Position numbers and translations under genes: made by a program. The notes beneath the pieces are model-generated. The model was given only the letters and a program-made list of their open reading frames with translations, did no database searches and had not been told where the DNA came from. Shown here piece after piece: positions 1-11,011 of a stretch of 64,000 nt of DNA. The DNA comes from Zygaena filipendulae (lineage: Eukaryota > Arthropoda > Insecta > Lepidoptera > Zygaenidae), in NCBI GenBank assembly GCA_907165275.2, contig CAJRBF020000012.1, forward strand, positions 186,001 to 250,000, given 5' to 3'. How positions within the stretch are numbered: position 1 is the first letter of the stretch; every line of letters starts with the position of its first letter.

Positions 1-2598
1 TCTCGCTCTTTGACATTTGGCATACATGACATGTTTTAATCCTCTTTCTCACATCTCTAGTAAGCGCATGCCAATAAAATCTATCTTTAATATATTTTAC
101 AACTTTATAAGCACCTTGATGTCCCATTTCAAGGTGTACTTGATCGATTATATCGTTAATTAAGATTTTTGGAAGATATATGACTTCCTTGCTCGTCTCA
201 ATTGAACTATAATACAAAATGTTGTTTCGTAATTTACATCGCAATATAATTCTATCTGATCTACTTTGTGCCACACTCACGCTTCCCAGACGTTCTTTAA
301 TTGCGCTGATATCAGCGTCTAATGATTGTAGTTCAGATAATCGGTTCAATTTTTCTTTGAGCTCAACATTTTCAGTAGTTTCTGTATATAATATCTCGAA
401 GCATATACCCCTATCTTCCTGTATATGCTTGCCCTCAGGCAAATATCTCGATAATATATCAGCAACTAAATTTTGTTTTCCTGTTATGTGTTCTACTTTA
501 TAATTAAACTGTTCCAAATAAAGTATCCAACGCGTTACTCTACTGTTATAAAGCTTCCAATTCTTCACGAATATCAAAGCTTTATGATCAGTTTTAATCG
601 TCAACTGTGCACCTCTTAGATATGTTTCAAACTTTTTTATACAACTTATTATTGCATAAAATTCTTGTTCAGTTACTGTCCAGTTTAATTCTGGTCCTTT
701 TAATGTTTTACTGTGGTATCCTAAAATTTTCATTTCGTTATTATCGTCCAATTGATAGAGCACACCAGCCAATCCAATGCCCGAACAATCAGTTTGTAAG
801 TAATACGGTTTATTAAAATCCGGATGGTGTAACATCACGGTTTTTATAAATCTTTCTTTTAATCGATCAAATGCACCTTGTTCCTCAGAACCCCAATTCC
901 ATGATTGATCTTTCTTTAATAGTTTACACAGTGGTACGATCAAATTGCTATAATCATGTATAAATCTTCGATAAAAATTACAGAGCCCCAAAAACGCTCT
1001 TAATTGCTTTACTTTCTTAGGTTTTGGAAATTCTCTTATACTCTTTAACTTGTCTGGATCTGTTTGTATCCCTTCAGTGGATATTATGAAACCCAACATC
1101 TTAATCTCTTTACATATAAATTCGCATTTTTGCAAGTTACAGGTCATACCCGCTTCATACAGTTTGCCAAGGACCGTCTGTATATGTTCGAAGTGTAAAT
1201 CCAACGTTCCAGTTGTGATAATTGCCAAGTCATCTAAGTAATTCACACAAAACTCTCTTACTTCCGGACCCAATATCTTGTCCATTGCACGACTGAAACT
1301 TCCCACTGAAGTCTTCAATCCTTGTGGTAGTACATTGTAAACATACGACTTTCCATTGAAGGTGAACCCTGTGTACTTTCTACTTTCTTTACAAATCGGT
1401 ATTTGAAAGTATGCATTATTTAAGTCAATAGTGGTTATATATTTTGCACCATGAAATGAATTTAAAACATCCAATTGCATTGGAGGTTTTTCAGTTTCGC
1501 CAATCATCTTTTTGTTTATGCCTCTAGCATCTAATAAGACTCTTATAGAGCCGTCTTTCTTCAATGTGAATGTTAACGGACTACTGTATGGTGTTGACAT
1601 TCTCGTTATAATACCATTACTCTCCATCTCATCCAACTTCGATTGAAGTTTCGCCCTGTAGGCGTATGGTATAGGGTAAGATCTGTTTACAATAGGAAGC
1701 TCATCGACCATCTCTATCTTATGTTCGTAGCAATTCGCTCGTCCTAGTTGTTCGGAGAACATAGAAGCATAAGATTTTAGAACAACTTTTAAAGTCTCTC
1801 TATTTTTAGTGTTTAAGTCGCAACCAATTTTTATATTATTAAAAATACTTTCAAAACTTGAGGAATCAATTTTGCATATTGCTACAATATTCCTCTTGAA
1901 CAACTCTATAAAATATTCTTTTGCATCTTTAGTTATATACATTCCAGTCTTATCAGTACTTAAATCTATGATGGCCCTATTCATCCTTAGCCAATCAAAA
2001 CCAATAATACAAGATCTTACTAATTTAGGCACAATTAAGAAACTTGTTTCAATAATTAAATCGTTAAATCTCACAGGCAACAATACTATCTGTTGTATTT
2101 TAGAGCTCTTTTGTCCGAGGACACCTCTTATTTGAATCGCTTTTACAGGCATAGTAGCTAAATTCTGATTTTTCTTTGCAATTTCGATCCAGAGCTCTTC
2201 TGATATACAGGTAATATCGCTCCCTGTGTCCAGGAGAGCCTCTATCTCAAAATTGAATATATTTATTACAACTTCACTTTTAAAATTTTCTAGAACTTCA
2301 ATTTCTCTCTGAGATTCATTTAAAACAGACTTAACATTAAGTTCTGAGATAATGACTCTCTGTTGTAACATATCTTGTCTATTTTGTAAGTGTTTTACAA
2401 AGTTGTACTTCATATTATTAAACTCATAGCCTAACCCCTCTTTGTGAGTTTGACCATTTAGTTCGATAGGTTTGTAGAGTCCTTGAGAATTCTTTCCTAA
2501 TTTCTCGCCTGGGCGCCACCCCATGCTCTTCATAATGTCGAACCCACGGTTCCTTACACTGCCGACTGCAACCGGAACCCTCTTCGCAGTCTTTAGTT
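1..2598 (-). CDS. pol: Pol polyprotein of gypsy element A (partial, runs off left edge)
   Basis: This frame has no start of its own and is entered from gag by a -1 shift at 2599-2605. In order it shows a G-patch-like stretch near 2470-2535 (MGWRPGEKLGKNSQGLYKPI), an aspartic protease with DTGS near 2219-2230, a reverse transcriptase with the catalytic YLDD at 1223-1240, an RNase H reading ADILSRY near 440-460, and the zinc finger of integrase ending in CHVCQ at the window edge. I followed the frame through these landmarks without seeing a stop, so it looks intact. The catalytic core of integrase is outside the window. The product would be cut by its own protease into the replication and integration enzymes. 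It resembles the 646-aa ORF of element B but keeps the N-terminal two thirds that B has lost. Confidence 0.85.
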
Positions 2599-3582
2599 GT
2601 TTAAAGGTGCGGTGCCTTCACTCTCCCGCTCCTCTTCTAAATTGCCCGATGTCACTGTCGACGTCGGTTTTGTTTCACTAGGTTTCCGCCACTCTTTGCG
2701 GTATTTATTTTGAAAATCCTTTTTCCAATTTTCATTAATATTCTTGTTGCTTTTTTGATATTTCACAGGTTGTTGCCTTTCCTCCGCTCTATTATCATCC
2801 AAAGCCCTGAGGAATTTTGTTACCTCAGCAATTGTCTGACTCTTAGACCAGAACCATAAATCTTGTACATTAGTTGGGAAGTGTTTGATTATATCGGACA
2901 CCAGATCCTCCTCTGGTATTTGTCTTGTAAGCATTTTTGCTTGCCCTACGAGCTTTATAAAATGATCGGACATTTTCGGACATTTTTCCCCGTTCCATTT
3001 GTTATACGCAATCTCTCTACGTATTTTGTCTTGCTCGGGTTTTCCCCAATAAGTTTCGAGAAATTCTCGTTTAAAATCATTAAAACTATACCATGAATCT
3101 TTATAAATTCGGGCCCACGCCTTCGCCTCCGCCTTAAGACACTCAATAGCAATCTGTACCTCTCGTCCTTTCACATCACGTCTCTTTTCAAGATACGTTT
3201 CTAGGTCCTCGATAAAAGTAACCGGATGCCCCTTCTCCGGGTTACTGAATTTAGGTTTTTCGTGTTGTAAACTCGATATATCGCTTACATATATGACTTT
3301 CTCTTGAACTTCCGGCTCTGAACTCTCAATTGTAACCTCTTGAGGTACATCTTCCTTTTCAGAAGGCCGCTTAAGCTCTTGTTCGAGAACTTCAATTTTG
3401 TTTTGTAACCGTCGTGTAGTTCGTTTGAACAACTTGTACAAACGATCATACTTTGTTTCATTATCGGGTACCTCCTTTTCTCTGCCTTCGCGCCGCCTTT
3501 TACGCTGTGGCTGTACATTTTCTATTTCGGTCTCGGCTTCAACAGACTCCGTGGGTCCTTCATTCTCCTTCCTCTTGCCCAT
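2593..3582 (-). CDS. gag: Gag of gypsy element A, 329 aa
   Basis: The protein is the structural Gag precursor. It begins MGKRKENEGP and has a highly charged N-terminal third with a predicted coiled stretch (residues ~45-75), then a retrotransposon-gag-like capsid region around residues 120-270 (WARIYKDSW, FKREFLETYWG, MSDHFIKLVGQA). The C-terminus is basic and polar, with no CCHC zinc knuckle. The stop codon (2593-2595) lies directly after a slippery heptamer, so most ribosomes would end here and a minority would enter pol. The start is the first ATG after a ~670-base leader. The same MGKR start is retained in element B, where almost all of gag has been deleted. Confidence 0.85.
   Translation of the reverse strand: MGKRKENEGPTESVEAETEIENVQPQRKRRREGREKEVPDNETKYDRLYKLFKRTTRRLQNKIEVLEQELKRPSEKEDVPQEVTIESSEPEVQEKVIYVSDISSLQHEKPKFSNPEKGHPVTFIEDLETYLEKRRDVKGREVQIAIECLKAEAKAWARIYKDSWYSFNDFKREFLETYWGKPEQDKIRREIAYNKWNGEKCPKMSDHFIKLVGQAKMLTRQIPEEDLVSDIIKHFPTNVQDLWFWSKSQTIAEVTKFLRALDDNRAEERQQPVKYQKSNKNINENWKKDFQNKYRKEWRKPSETKPTSTVTSGNLEEERESEGTAPLNN
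2599..2605 (-). promoter_or_regulatory. -1 ribosomal frameshift site TTTAAAC (gag/pol)
   Basis: On the minus strand the last gag codons read CCT TTA AAC AAC TAA. T TTA AAC is a canonical -1 slippery heptamer in the correct phase, one codon before the gag stop. Slipping back one base on it opens the pol frame (QLKTAKRV...). The position, phase and heptamer agree, so the call is strong; I have not modelled the downstream RNA structure. Confidence 0.85.
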
Positions 3583-4250
3583 TTTTATTTATGCACTGAT
3601 TCACTAGATTAAAGTTATTAAAAATTAAATTAAATCACAAGACAAGTCACTTAACAACTATTACACTTAACAACTATTATGATACAATTAATTTAAGGAT
3701 CGTCCTTGCGATGTCAGTAATTCGCTTTTAGCACTGTTAAAATGTCAATAATTGTCTTTACATATCACTTTCACTATTGATGTTACTCGAGATAATGTCT
3801 TTTATACGTATCACTTTCACTATTGCTGTTACTCAAGATACGTATTTAAATATCACTTTCACTATTAATGTTACTCGAGATATGCATTAATTATCCTTCG
3901 GCAATCTGTAAGAGCATTGCAAGTTAATATTCCCAGCCTCAACACTTATAATGCGGATATTCAGAGTCAGGGTCGAATCTCACAACCTTTCCATTTCACG
4001 GACAACAAATTGTAGGGTGTTACCCCTACGTTATTATGTTTAAATAGCCATGTATTTATTGACCTAGGCCACTTATATTCATTTTTGATCAACCATGCGA
4101 TTCGCTGTCGCGGTCGTTTTTATTTATTTGATTCAACCATGCGATTCACTGTCGCGGTCGTTTATTCGTATGTAAGCCAACCTTGCGATGCACTGTCGCG
4201 GTCGCTTTTACATTACTAACTTAGCCATGATCCTGGTCACGGCACCAAAT
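3583..4250 (-). other. Leader of gypsy element A with primer-binding site and tandem repeats
   Basis: This untranslated leader lies between the 5' LTR and gag. The primer-binding site is next to the LTR: on the minus strand 4250-4230 reads ATTTGGTGCCGTGACCAGGA. Downstream, three copies of a ~42-base unit (4090-4207) carry the core CGACCGCGACAG.GAATCGCATGG in minus orientation. Element B has four copies at the same place. 3770-3900 also holds three loose repeats of 'atcactttcactattgatgttactcgaga'. I see no ORF here. Confidence 0.7.
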
Positions 4251-6635
4251 TGTAACTTTCACCCTCCTTCATCAATTTATGAACAACATCAAAGATGTTG
4301 AACATTTTAATTTTGGCCAATTTCGTCTAATAGTTAGACCCAGTTTTACGTTGTGTTATAAATGACTCCAGTTCTTTTAGGTTGAGATTCGATTTCGTCA
4401 TCATCCTATCCGCATTATTATAATGGGTCGAGGTTGGGCTTAGGTATTAATTGAATAAAACAACCATCAATTAATTTGACATTTTATTTTAATATTTGTG
4501 CATAATATTTCTGTAAGAAATATTTATATTTAGTACACCCAACTGCGTTTGAGTTGGGTGACATTCGATCTTTATATGAACTCGCTCTACACGAACGGTT
4601 CTATTTTTAAGTGCGAGACTACACTGTACATTTATTTAACGTCTGTGCGTTAATAGTGTTGTTAGCCCGGAAGCAGAGAGACTCCAAAGACGGTATCCTT
4701 ATTACAGTGGTACACATAATCACTAACTTACGTCTATCGACGTTAGTAGTGTTCGGATTCTGAGATAGGAATATGATGCTCATAGAACACCTCCCATACG
4801 ATGTTTATTATAATCAACTTGATATTCCAATAGGAATATTTACAATGGCTCTCACTACATAACAAGTTTATTATATAGCGAGAGGTGGAATAGCCCCGTC
4901 CTGCGCTACCCACGGTGATGGTCATCCGCCTGCTCATAAGCAGTTACCACCCCCCCCCCCACCTGTGTTGCACAAGGTAGAGAGTTCTCCAAATATGCAT
5001 AACCGACATCCGTTAGAGGATGAATCAGCTATATGAGACTGTACGTCCCGTATCAGCAGCAATCGTTGGAGGTCATAATTCGGCGGTGCCGAGACCCCTG
5101 GGTACGTGTCAGCCCGAAGACCGAGGCCGTAATGCGGATAGTACCGCGACCTCAACACCATCCCAATAATTCAAATATAAGTGTATGAGACCAGTCTCGC
5201 CGGACATCATAACTTCAGTCGGTCAATTTGTGTTATAGTAGCTACACGTAGCTAAGGCCGAAGCCCAATTGATTGGATCACAGCTCGTCCTCGTACAACA
5301 CCCACTCAGCACTCGTTCATTTTGATAAACAAGTCGTGTTGAAAAACACAACTGTTTACCGAGATCAAGCGTTAACGACTAGGTCGTCCACAGCCGATCC
5401 CATAGTCTCTGCACAACGTAACAAAGTCACAAAGCGCATTGACTATAATTATTATGTTTGTAAAAAAAAGAAAGATTTATCTGAAAGAAGAGCGTTCAAC
5501 ACTCCCTTGGTGTAGGAAGCGATCCCGCGTCTCCAGTCAGCCGCATAGTCGATGATAGTTTTTGAATAACACGGAAGGCGTAGTTATTCAATAGACAAGA
5601 TACAATACGTGCACAACGAAACCCGTCACGGCGAAGACAACTCAAGGCGCGGATTTTTACCTCTCCACGTTATCTTACGCTCGCGACGCGCGACGTCTAA
5701 CCGCTCAGGATTAGAGTTCATCGTCGTTGTAAATTCCAATAAATTGAAAATACACGTATGCATCGAGCCGATAAGATGTGATGAATTATAATTTAATAAC
5801 AATAAAATTACAATCCATACACACCGAAAGCCTTCCTCATAATAATATTTGTCTTCGCACAAGATATCCTAACGGACGTCGAGCGCGTTGACAAGGCTTT
5901 CGTACAGAGCGACAAGTCACTAAGTACGTAAGCTCGTTCGAACTCCCAACTACATCATCTTTATTGTGAAAGTGGTCGCCGGCATTCTCATCTAAGACCT
6001 TCACGTGAGACTCCAATATAATTATTTAGATTTGTATAATAATACAATATCTGTATACGAGCTACCACCAAACTCGTTTGTCAACACTCTATGTTAACTT
6101 AATATTTAGATAAGCATAATAATGCAAATCTATATTCGAGCCACCACCAAACTCGTTTAACAACATTTAATGTTGTATACGCGACGCGCTCTACGCGCGA
6201 CGCGTAGCCTCTCGACTCGCTCGTCCGCCCGCCGCGCGATGCCACTTCACGTCTCAGCCGCCCGCGTGGATACTGGCGGTGCGTTCGCGTCTCGTTTGAG
6301 AGGGGTATGCGGGGGGTTGGGGGGTGCAAGTCGATATCACCGTTACATCTGAAACCAAGCACACGGTTAATATACCTTATTATAAACATTTTATTTCATA
6401 TGAATAATTACTTTATTCATTTTAGTTTATGAATTATACATCAATAATCATATAAACTTTAGATTTCGAGTTTATCAACTCGCAATACTTTAAATATATT
6501 TCAACTTAAGTTTTATAGTGTATTATATCATAATACATTATACATATAGTGTATTATGTTATAATACATTATACATATATCTTTAAACTGCTTTTTCGAA
6601 TATAAATAAATTTTTAAGCCTCATAGGGCGTCACA
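4251..6635 (-). repeat. 5' LTR of gypsy element A (2385 bp)
   Basis: Minus orientation, from TGTGACGCCC (6635) to AAGTTACA (4251). It is recognisably related to the LTR of element B: for example the stretch near 4880-4920, ...AGCCCCGTCCTGCGC..., pairs with 14765-14790, and 5595-5650 pairs with 15590-15645. It is too diverged for the two elements to be the same insertion. The LTR contains no convincing ORF. 6170-6320 is a GC-rich island and the rest is AT-rich. Confidence 0.8.
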
Positions 6636-6904
6636 CCAACTTAACGGAACTATCCTAAAAATCAATCAGGAGGTACAGAACTATGCTAGACATAACTCCT
6701 CGATGCTCAAATACTTCAAATTTTATGAGATGCTGGAATGTCATTTGTGAAGTTAGCATCTCATTTTTTAAATTGCGTTAAAATTTCTATTTTAATGCCA
6801 AATTAACGGAACTATCCTAAAAATCAATCAGGAGGTACAGAACTATGTTAGACATAACTCCTCGATGCTCAAATACTTCAAATTTAATGAGATGCTGGAA
6901 TGTC
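6636..6904. repeat. Satellite-like tandem repeat (~162-bp period), left part
   Basis: TTAACGGAACTATCCTAAAA occurs at 6641 and again at 6803, followed in both cases by about 100 very similar bases including 'gagatgctggaatgtc'. The second unit is interrupted at 6904 by LINE1. A third, more diverged unit continues at 11750. Confidence 0.7.
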
Positions 6905-7301
6905 TATTTTATTTATTTATTTATTTAACAATTAATGCACACAGGACAACAAAAAAGGAAAAAAAAGTATAAAAGTAATCATGTACAAGGGTCATGCTTA
7001 TTCCATGTGGAATTTCTTCCAGCAGACCCGCTACAGGAAAAGAGAAAAGAATAGGCTGATCTGGTGTGCATCTGTTCGATAGGTACAATACAATAATAAT
7101 ACAATAATAATACAATAATAATAAAATAATAATACAATAATAATATACATACAAAATAATAGAACCAAATAAACATAATAATATTAACATTATCTAACTA
7201 CATACCTACATAAAATTACATGACAATATAATATATAATAACACGTAATATATAGAAATAAATACTATAACTATAAATAAATACAAAAATAAATACAATA
7301 G

Positions 7302-10247
7302 CTACACAGACAGTGATAGATAGTGTTCCTTGACTCGCTTTTTAAATAAAGAGATAGTCCTACAGTCACGGATTTCATGTGGCAGAGAGTTCCACAGGGC
7401 AACTGCATGGAAAGAGAAAGAGGACGAAAAAAATTTAGTTCTATTGGAATTACCAGGTACAGATAGGCGTGTTTTGAGGTGTGACCTACAGACAGCATCA
7501 GGTGGTCGATAAAAGGAAAAGCGTTCTCGTAGGTAGGACGGGGAAGTTGGGTTATGAAGAATATTAAATAGTAGAAAAAGAATTCGAGTGTCCCTACGGT
7601 GGCGGATAGGGAGCCATTTAAGTTCCTTACGAAATTGAGAGACACGATCGAACTTTTTGAGACCAAAGATGAAGCGTATGCTGAGATTCTGCAAGCGCTC
7701 CAGTTTGTTCAGGAGTTCCTCGGTGGCATCAAGGTAACATGCGTCGGCATAATCAAGAATGGGCTGGATAAGAGACTGAGCAAGTGAGATTTTACTAAAT
7801 GTGGGCAAGAAATTCTGGAGACACCTTAAAGAGTGGTAAGTATAATGTACCTTTTGACTAACAGTACCAACATGAGCGCTCCAAGTGAGGTTCGAGTCAA
7901 ATGTGATACCAAGGTTTTTAGCGGTGTCGGTATAAGCTATCCGTGCACCATCCAAAAATAGAGAGGGCAAAGTAGAGAGATCGAGAGAGTTTCTTAGGTA
8001 TTTACTACCTATGATCAAAGCCTGTGACTTATTCGGATTTATGCGGAGGCCGTAAGATTTAGCCCACCCACTGATGTGATCCAGGTCGTCATTCATAGCA
8101 GTAATAGCAGTAACAGCCTCAGTTACTGGAAAATGACGATATAGCTGGAGATCGTCTGCGTAAAGATGGTATTTGGAAGAGATTACCTTGGTGACAGAGT
8201 TAATGAAAACTGAGAATAGTAAAGGAGAAAGGACACCTCCTTGAGGTACACCTGACCCGAGATCGCACCACGCGGAGAAATTTTCGTTCACGTGCACACG
8301 CTGCGATCGGCCCTTAAGGTAAGAATCGAACCATTTAATAGCGGAGGGGGAGACATTAAGCGATTGAAGAATACCCAGAAGTAAATCAAAGTCCACACAG
8401 TTAAAAGCACTGCTGAAGTCAAGCAAGACCAGCACAGTGAGAGACTTATTCCCCATGGCCAGGCGTATGTCGTCAGTTACGTTAAGAAGCGCAGTCACTG
8501 TACTATGCCCAGGACGGAAACCAGATTGGAACGAGGTAATGAGGTTGTTAGAAAAGATATAGGTAGAGAGTTGACTATGAACAATGTGTTCAAGTACTTT
8601 AGAGAGAAAGGGGAGAATAGAGATTGGGCGAAAATGAGTAATAGAGGAAGGGTTAGGTACCTTAGGTAAAGGGATAATATGTGCCCCTTTCCATATGGAG
8701 GGGAAGGAGCTCGAAGAAAATGTGTAGTTAAAAATGTGAGTTAGTATAGGGAGAACGGAGGGAAGGATAAGTGTAATCATCTTCGCGCACATATTGTCGT
8801 TACCAACAGCATTTGAAGTGATAGCAAGGATAGACTTTTTTACATCTTCATCACTCACAGCTGACAGATCAAAAGAGAGACTAGGTGGCCGAGGCAAACG
8901 TGAAATTTCAAGCAGGGTGTTGGATTTAGTGCTGTGATCTACGGATACAGGTGAAAGAGAAAAATGTCTGTTTAGGGCATTTAAGTCAACGTCGTTGGTG
9001 GCAACTGCAGACGGCCTACCGACACCAATAGATTTAAGGAATCTCCATGCCTGAGTAGGGCTACAGTTGACGAGCGAATCATGGAAGTAGCGCCTCTTCG
9101 CGTCCCGACAAAGATGGTTGCAGCGGTTACGAAGTGCCTTGAAATGTGCGAAATTTAGATCAGAGGGACAGCGTTTAAGTCTCCTCTTAGCCCTATCCCT
9201 ACGAGCCATAGAATCTTTGATAGCAGGTGATATCCATGGAGCAGGATTGTGCCTGACTTTGACGCGTCTGAGAGGAGCATGGTGGTTGTACAAGCCCAAC
9301 AGATGATTATTAAAAATATTCACCTTATCCTCAATATTATCGTTCGCAATAATTGATGACCAGTCAATATTACCAGCGTCACGTCTGAGGGCCTCTAAAT
9401 CTAAATTATTATAATTACGAAGAAGTAAAACCTGAGGCTTACTCTTTGGTGAACGGAGGCGATAAGACAGATATATCATGTCATGGTAAGAAAAACAAGC
9501 CGTCAGTTGGCCATGAGTGTCAACGTTGTCGGGAGCGGAAACAATCATAAGGTCCAGTAACGAAGGATTACAATTAGGGGAAAAATGAGTTGCAGAGAGA
9601 GGTAGTATGTGAAGATTAACACAGGATAATAAAGTTAAAAGTTTGTGGGTCCGAAAATTATTTTTTATTAAACAAGTATTGAAATCTCCCATTAAAATTA
9701 CATGACGGTAGATAGGACTGAGGTTATTTAGTAAGTTTTCTAGTGTGTCGAAGTAGTCGATGTTAATGTTAGGACTGTAAAGAACAGCAAGCAAGAGTTT
9801 AGTATGGTGGAGGGTGAGTTCCAGAAACAGATATTCAGCAGATTCAGAGTACACAGAAGGGGAAGCACTGACAATCCTGTGAGGAATGTCGGCGCGCAGG
9901 TAAATCGCGACACCTCCACCACCCTTGCCCGTTCTATCATTGCGTATAAGAACGAAACCAGGAAGAAAATACCTGGAAGAAGGAAGAGAGGGCTTTAAGA
10001 AAGACTCCGAGATCAATAATGCATCAAGATGTACACTATTAATTGATGCCAGTAGATCAGTGTAATGGCTTGGGACACTCTGACAATTAATATGGGCTAC
10101 ATTGAAGTTATGAGGAAAGCTAGAGAATACAGAGGAAATGAGATCACCTAGTGCTAGATCTGTAGTAGGAGAACCGTATGTGCTTGGTGGACTGCAAGAC
10201 GAGGAACATGAGAAAAAGCTATCATCGGCAGTACTCATGCCATCCAT
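7302..10247 (-). CDS. LINE1 ORF2: endonuclease and reverse transcriptase, 981 aa
   Basis: The protein nicks target DNA and reverse-transcribes the LINE RNA there. The N-terminal apurinic-type endonuclease shows FNVAHINCQSV, LISESFLKPS, GGGVAIYLRADI and MGDFNTC. The reverse transcriptase shows FRPISILPFLSKVLE, FQSGFRPGHSTVTALL, the motif A stretch LVLLDFSSAFNCVDF, GVPQGGVLSPLLF, and the catalytic YADD in HLYADDLQLY. The C-terminal region (FGLRKFDRVSQFR-like, LPHEIRD) is typical of CR1/Jockey elements. I start it at the ATG of MDGMSTADD (10245-10247); the frame is open further upstream but without an ATG. There are no internal stops, so the enzyme may be functional. ORF1 lies 764 bases upstream. 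Confidence 0.88.
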   Translation of the reverse strand: MDGMSTADDSFFSCSSSCSPPSTYGSPTTDLALGDLISSVFSSFPHNFNVAHINCQSVPSHYTDLLASINSVHLDALLISESFLKPSLPSSRYFLPGFVLIRNDRTGKGGGGVAIYLRADIPHRIVSASPSVYSESAEYLFLELTLHHTKLLLAVLYSPNINIDYFDTLENLLNNLSPIYRHVILMGDFNTCLIKNNFRTHKLLTLLSCVNLHILPLSATHFSPNCNPSLLDLMIVSAPDNVDTHGQLTACFSYHDMIYLSYRLRSPKSKPQVLLLRNYNNLDLEALRRDAGNIDWSSIIANDNIEDKVNIFNNHLLGLYNHHAPLRRVKVRHNPAPWISPAIKDSMARRDRAKRRLKRCPSDLNFAHFKALRNRCNHLCRDAKRRYFHDSLVNCSPTQAWRFLKSIGVGRPSAVATNDVDLNALNRHFSLSPVSVDHSTKSNTLLEISRLPRPPSLSFDLSAVSDEDVKKSILAITSNAVGNDNMCAKMITLILPSVLPILTHIFNYTFSSSSFPSIWKGAHIIPLPKVPNPSSITHFRPISILPFLSKVLEHIVHSQLSTYIFSNNLITSFQSGFRPGHSTVTALLNVTDDIRLAMGNKSLTVLVLLDFSSAFNCVDFDLLLGILQSLNVSPSAIKWFDSYLKGRSQRVHVNENFSAWCDLGSGVPQGGVLSPLLFSVFINSVTKVISSKYHLYADDLQLYRHFPVTEAVTAITAMNDDLDHISGWAKSYGLRINPNKSQALIIGSKYLRNSLDLSTLPSLFLDGARIAYTDTAKNLGITFDSNLTWSAHVGTVSQKVHYTYHSLRCLQNFLPTFSKISLAQSLIQPILDYADACYLDATEELLNKLERLQNLSIRFIFGLKKFDRVSQFRKELKWLPIRHRRDTRILFLLFNILHNPTSPSYLRERFSFYRPPDAVCRSHLKTRLSVPGNSNRTKFFSSSFSFHAVALWNSLPHEIRDCRTISLFKKRVKEHYLSLSV

Positions 10248-11011
10248 AATCTGCGTGTAGCAAAAATTCAAATAATAACGGGACAAATATAAATAATAAT
10301 ATAAAATAAGTATAAGATAGCAAAAATAATAATAATAACAATAAATAAAATTTCCTGATCAGCTTGGCAAACCCACCCATCCAAGTATCATGAAAGAAAA
10401 TAAAATTTTGAAAGCATAGAATAAGCATGACGAAGAATAGGAATAGCAGTCGACAACAAAATAATAACAAAGGTATACATAGCACCGTAAAAAGTAACTT
10501 ACATAGGCAATATCTATAAATACTTAGATCAACCAGAGCAGTTAAGCATTTTCGTACATATATTACATAAAGCATGGTGTCTATCGGTTTAACTATAACG
10601 TCATGTTTTGAGTTTAACATAATTCTGATATTAATTAAAACTTAACATGAAGCTCGACCCTATGTTAAAACTAACAAAAGTTACACAAGTAAGAAAAGTA
10701 AAGATCTAGTTCCATGGAAGCAAGAGTAAAAAAAAATAAAAAAAAAACAAAACCGTTGTCATTGCCAGCTTGCCGTCAACTGTCACATCAGTTAAAAAAA
10801 AAAAAACAAATATTAAGAAATAATTAAAAACATTCATCTTATTTTAGTAATGTAGAGGGTATAAACGAAATTAGTGAACAAAAAGTATCTTTTGTCAAGA
10901 AAAGGTGCCCTTGAGGCTGACTGATAGCTATATTAAATACCTACGCAAATACGTTATGGAATGTTTGCAACTAATAATATCACTACGCTATAATGATGAG
11001 CAAACAACAAA

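Larger units (their letters stand above)
1..6635 (-). mobile_element. Ty3/gypsy element A with long LTRs, 5' half
   Basis: Read on the minus strand, the order is LTR (6635-4251), primer-binding site, leader, gag, frameshift site, then pol, which leaves the window at base 1. The pol order protease-RT-RNase H-integrase is that of Ty3/gypsy. The LTR starts TGTGACG and ends TTACA, as retroviral-type LTRs do. The 3' part of the element lies outside the window, so its target-site duplication cannot be checked; the four bases next to the 5' LTR are CCAA (6636-6639). Element B in this window belongs to the same family. Confidence 0.9.

Noticed and set aside
219..2135. Plus-strand frames in 1-2600
   Set aside because: They are antisense to the gypsy pol frame and have no motifs.
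4934..5161. 75-aa frame with a glycine run in the LTR of element A
   Set aside because: It is produced by a C/G homopolymer inside LTR DNA and lacks any conserved counterpart.
7081..7160. Repetitive 'caataataata' region as a CRISPR-like or regulatory array
   Set aside because: It is a simple (AAT)n microsatellite in a LINE 3' UTR; there are no spaced repeats.
9118..9306. Plus-strand frames inside LINE1 ORF2
   Set aside because: Antisense shadows of the endonuclease/RT frame.
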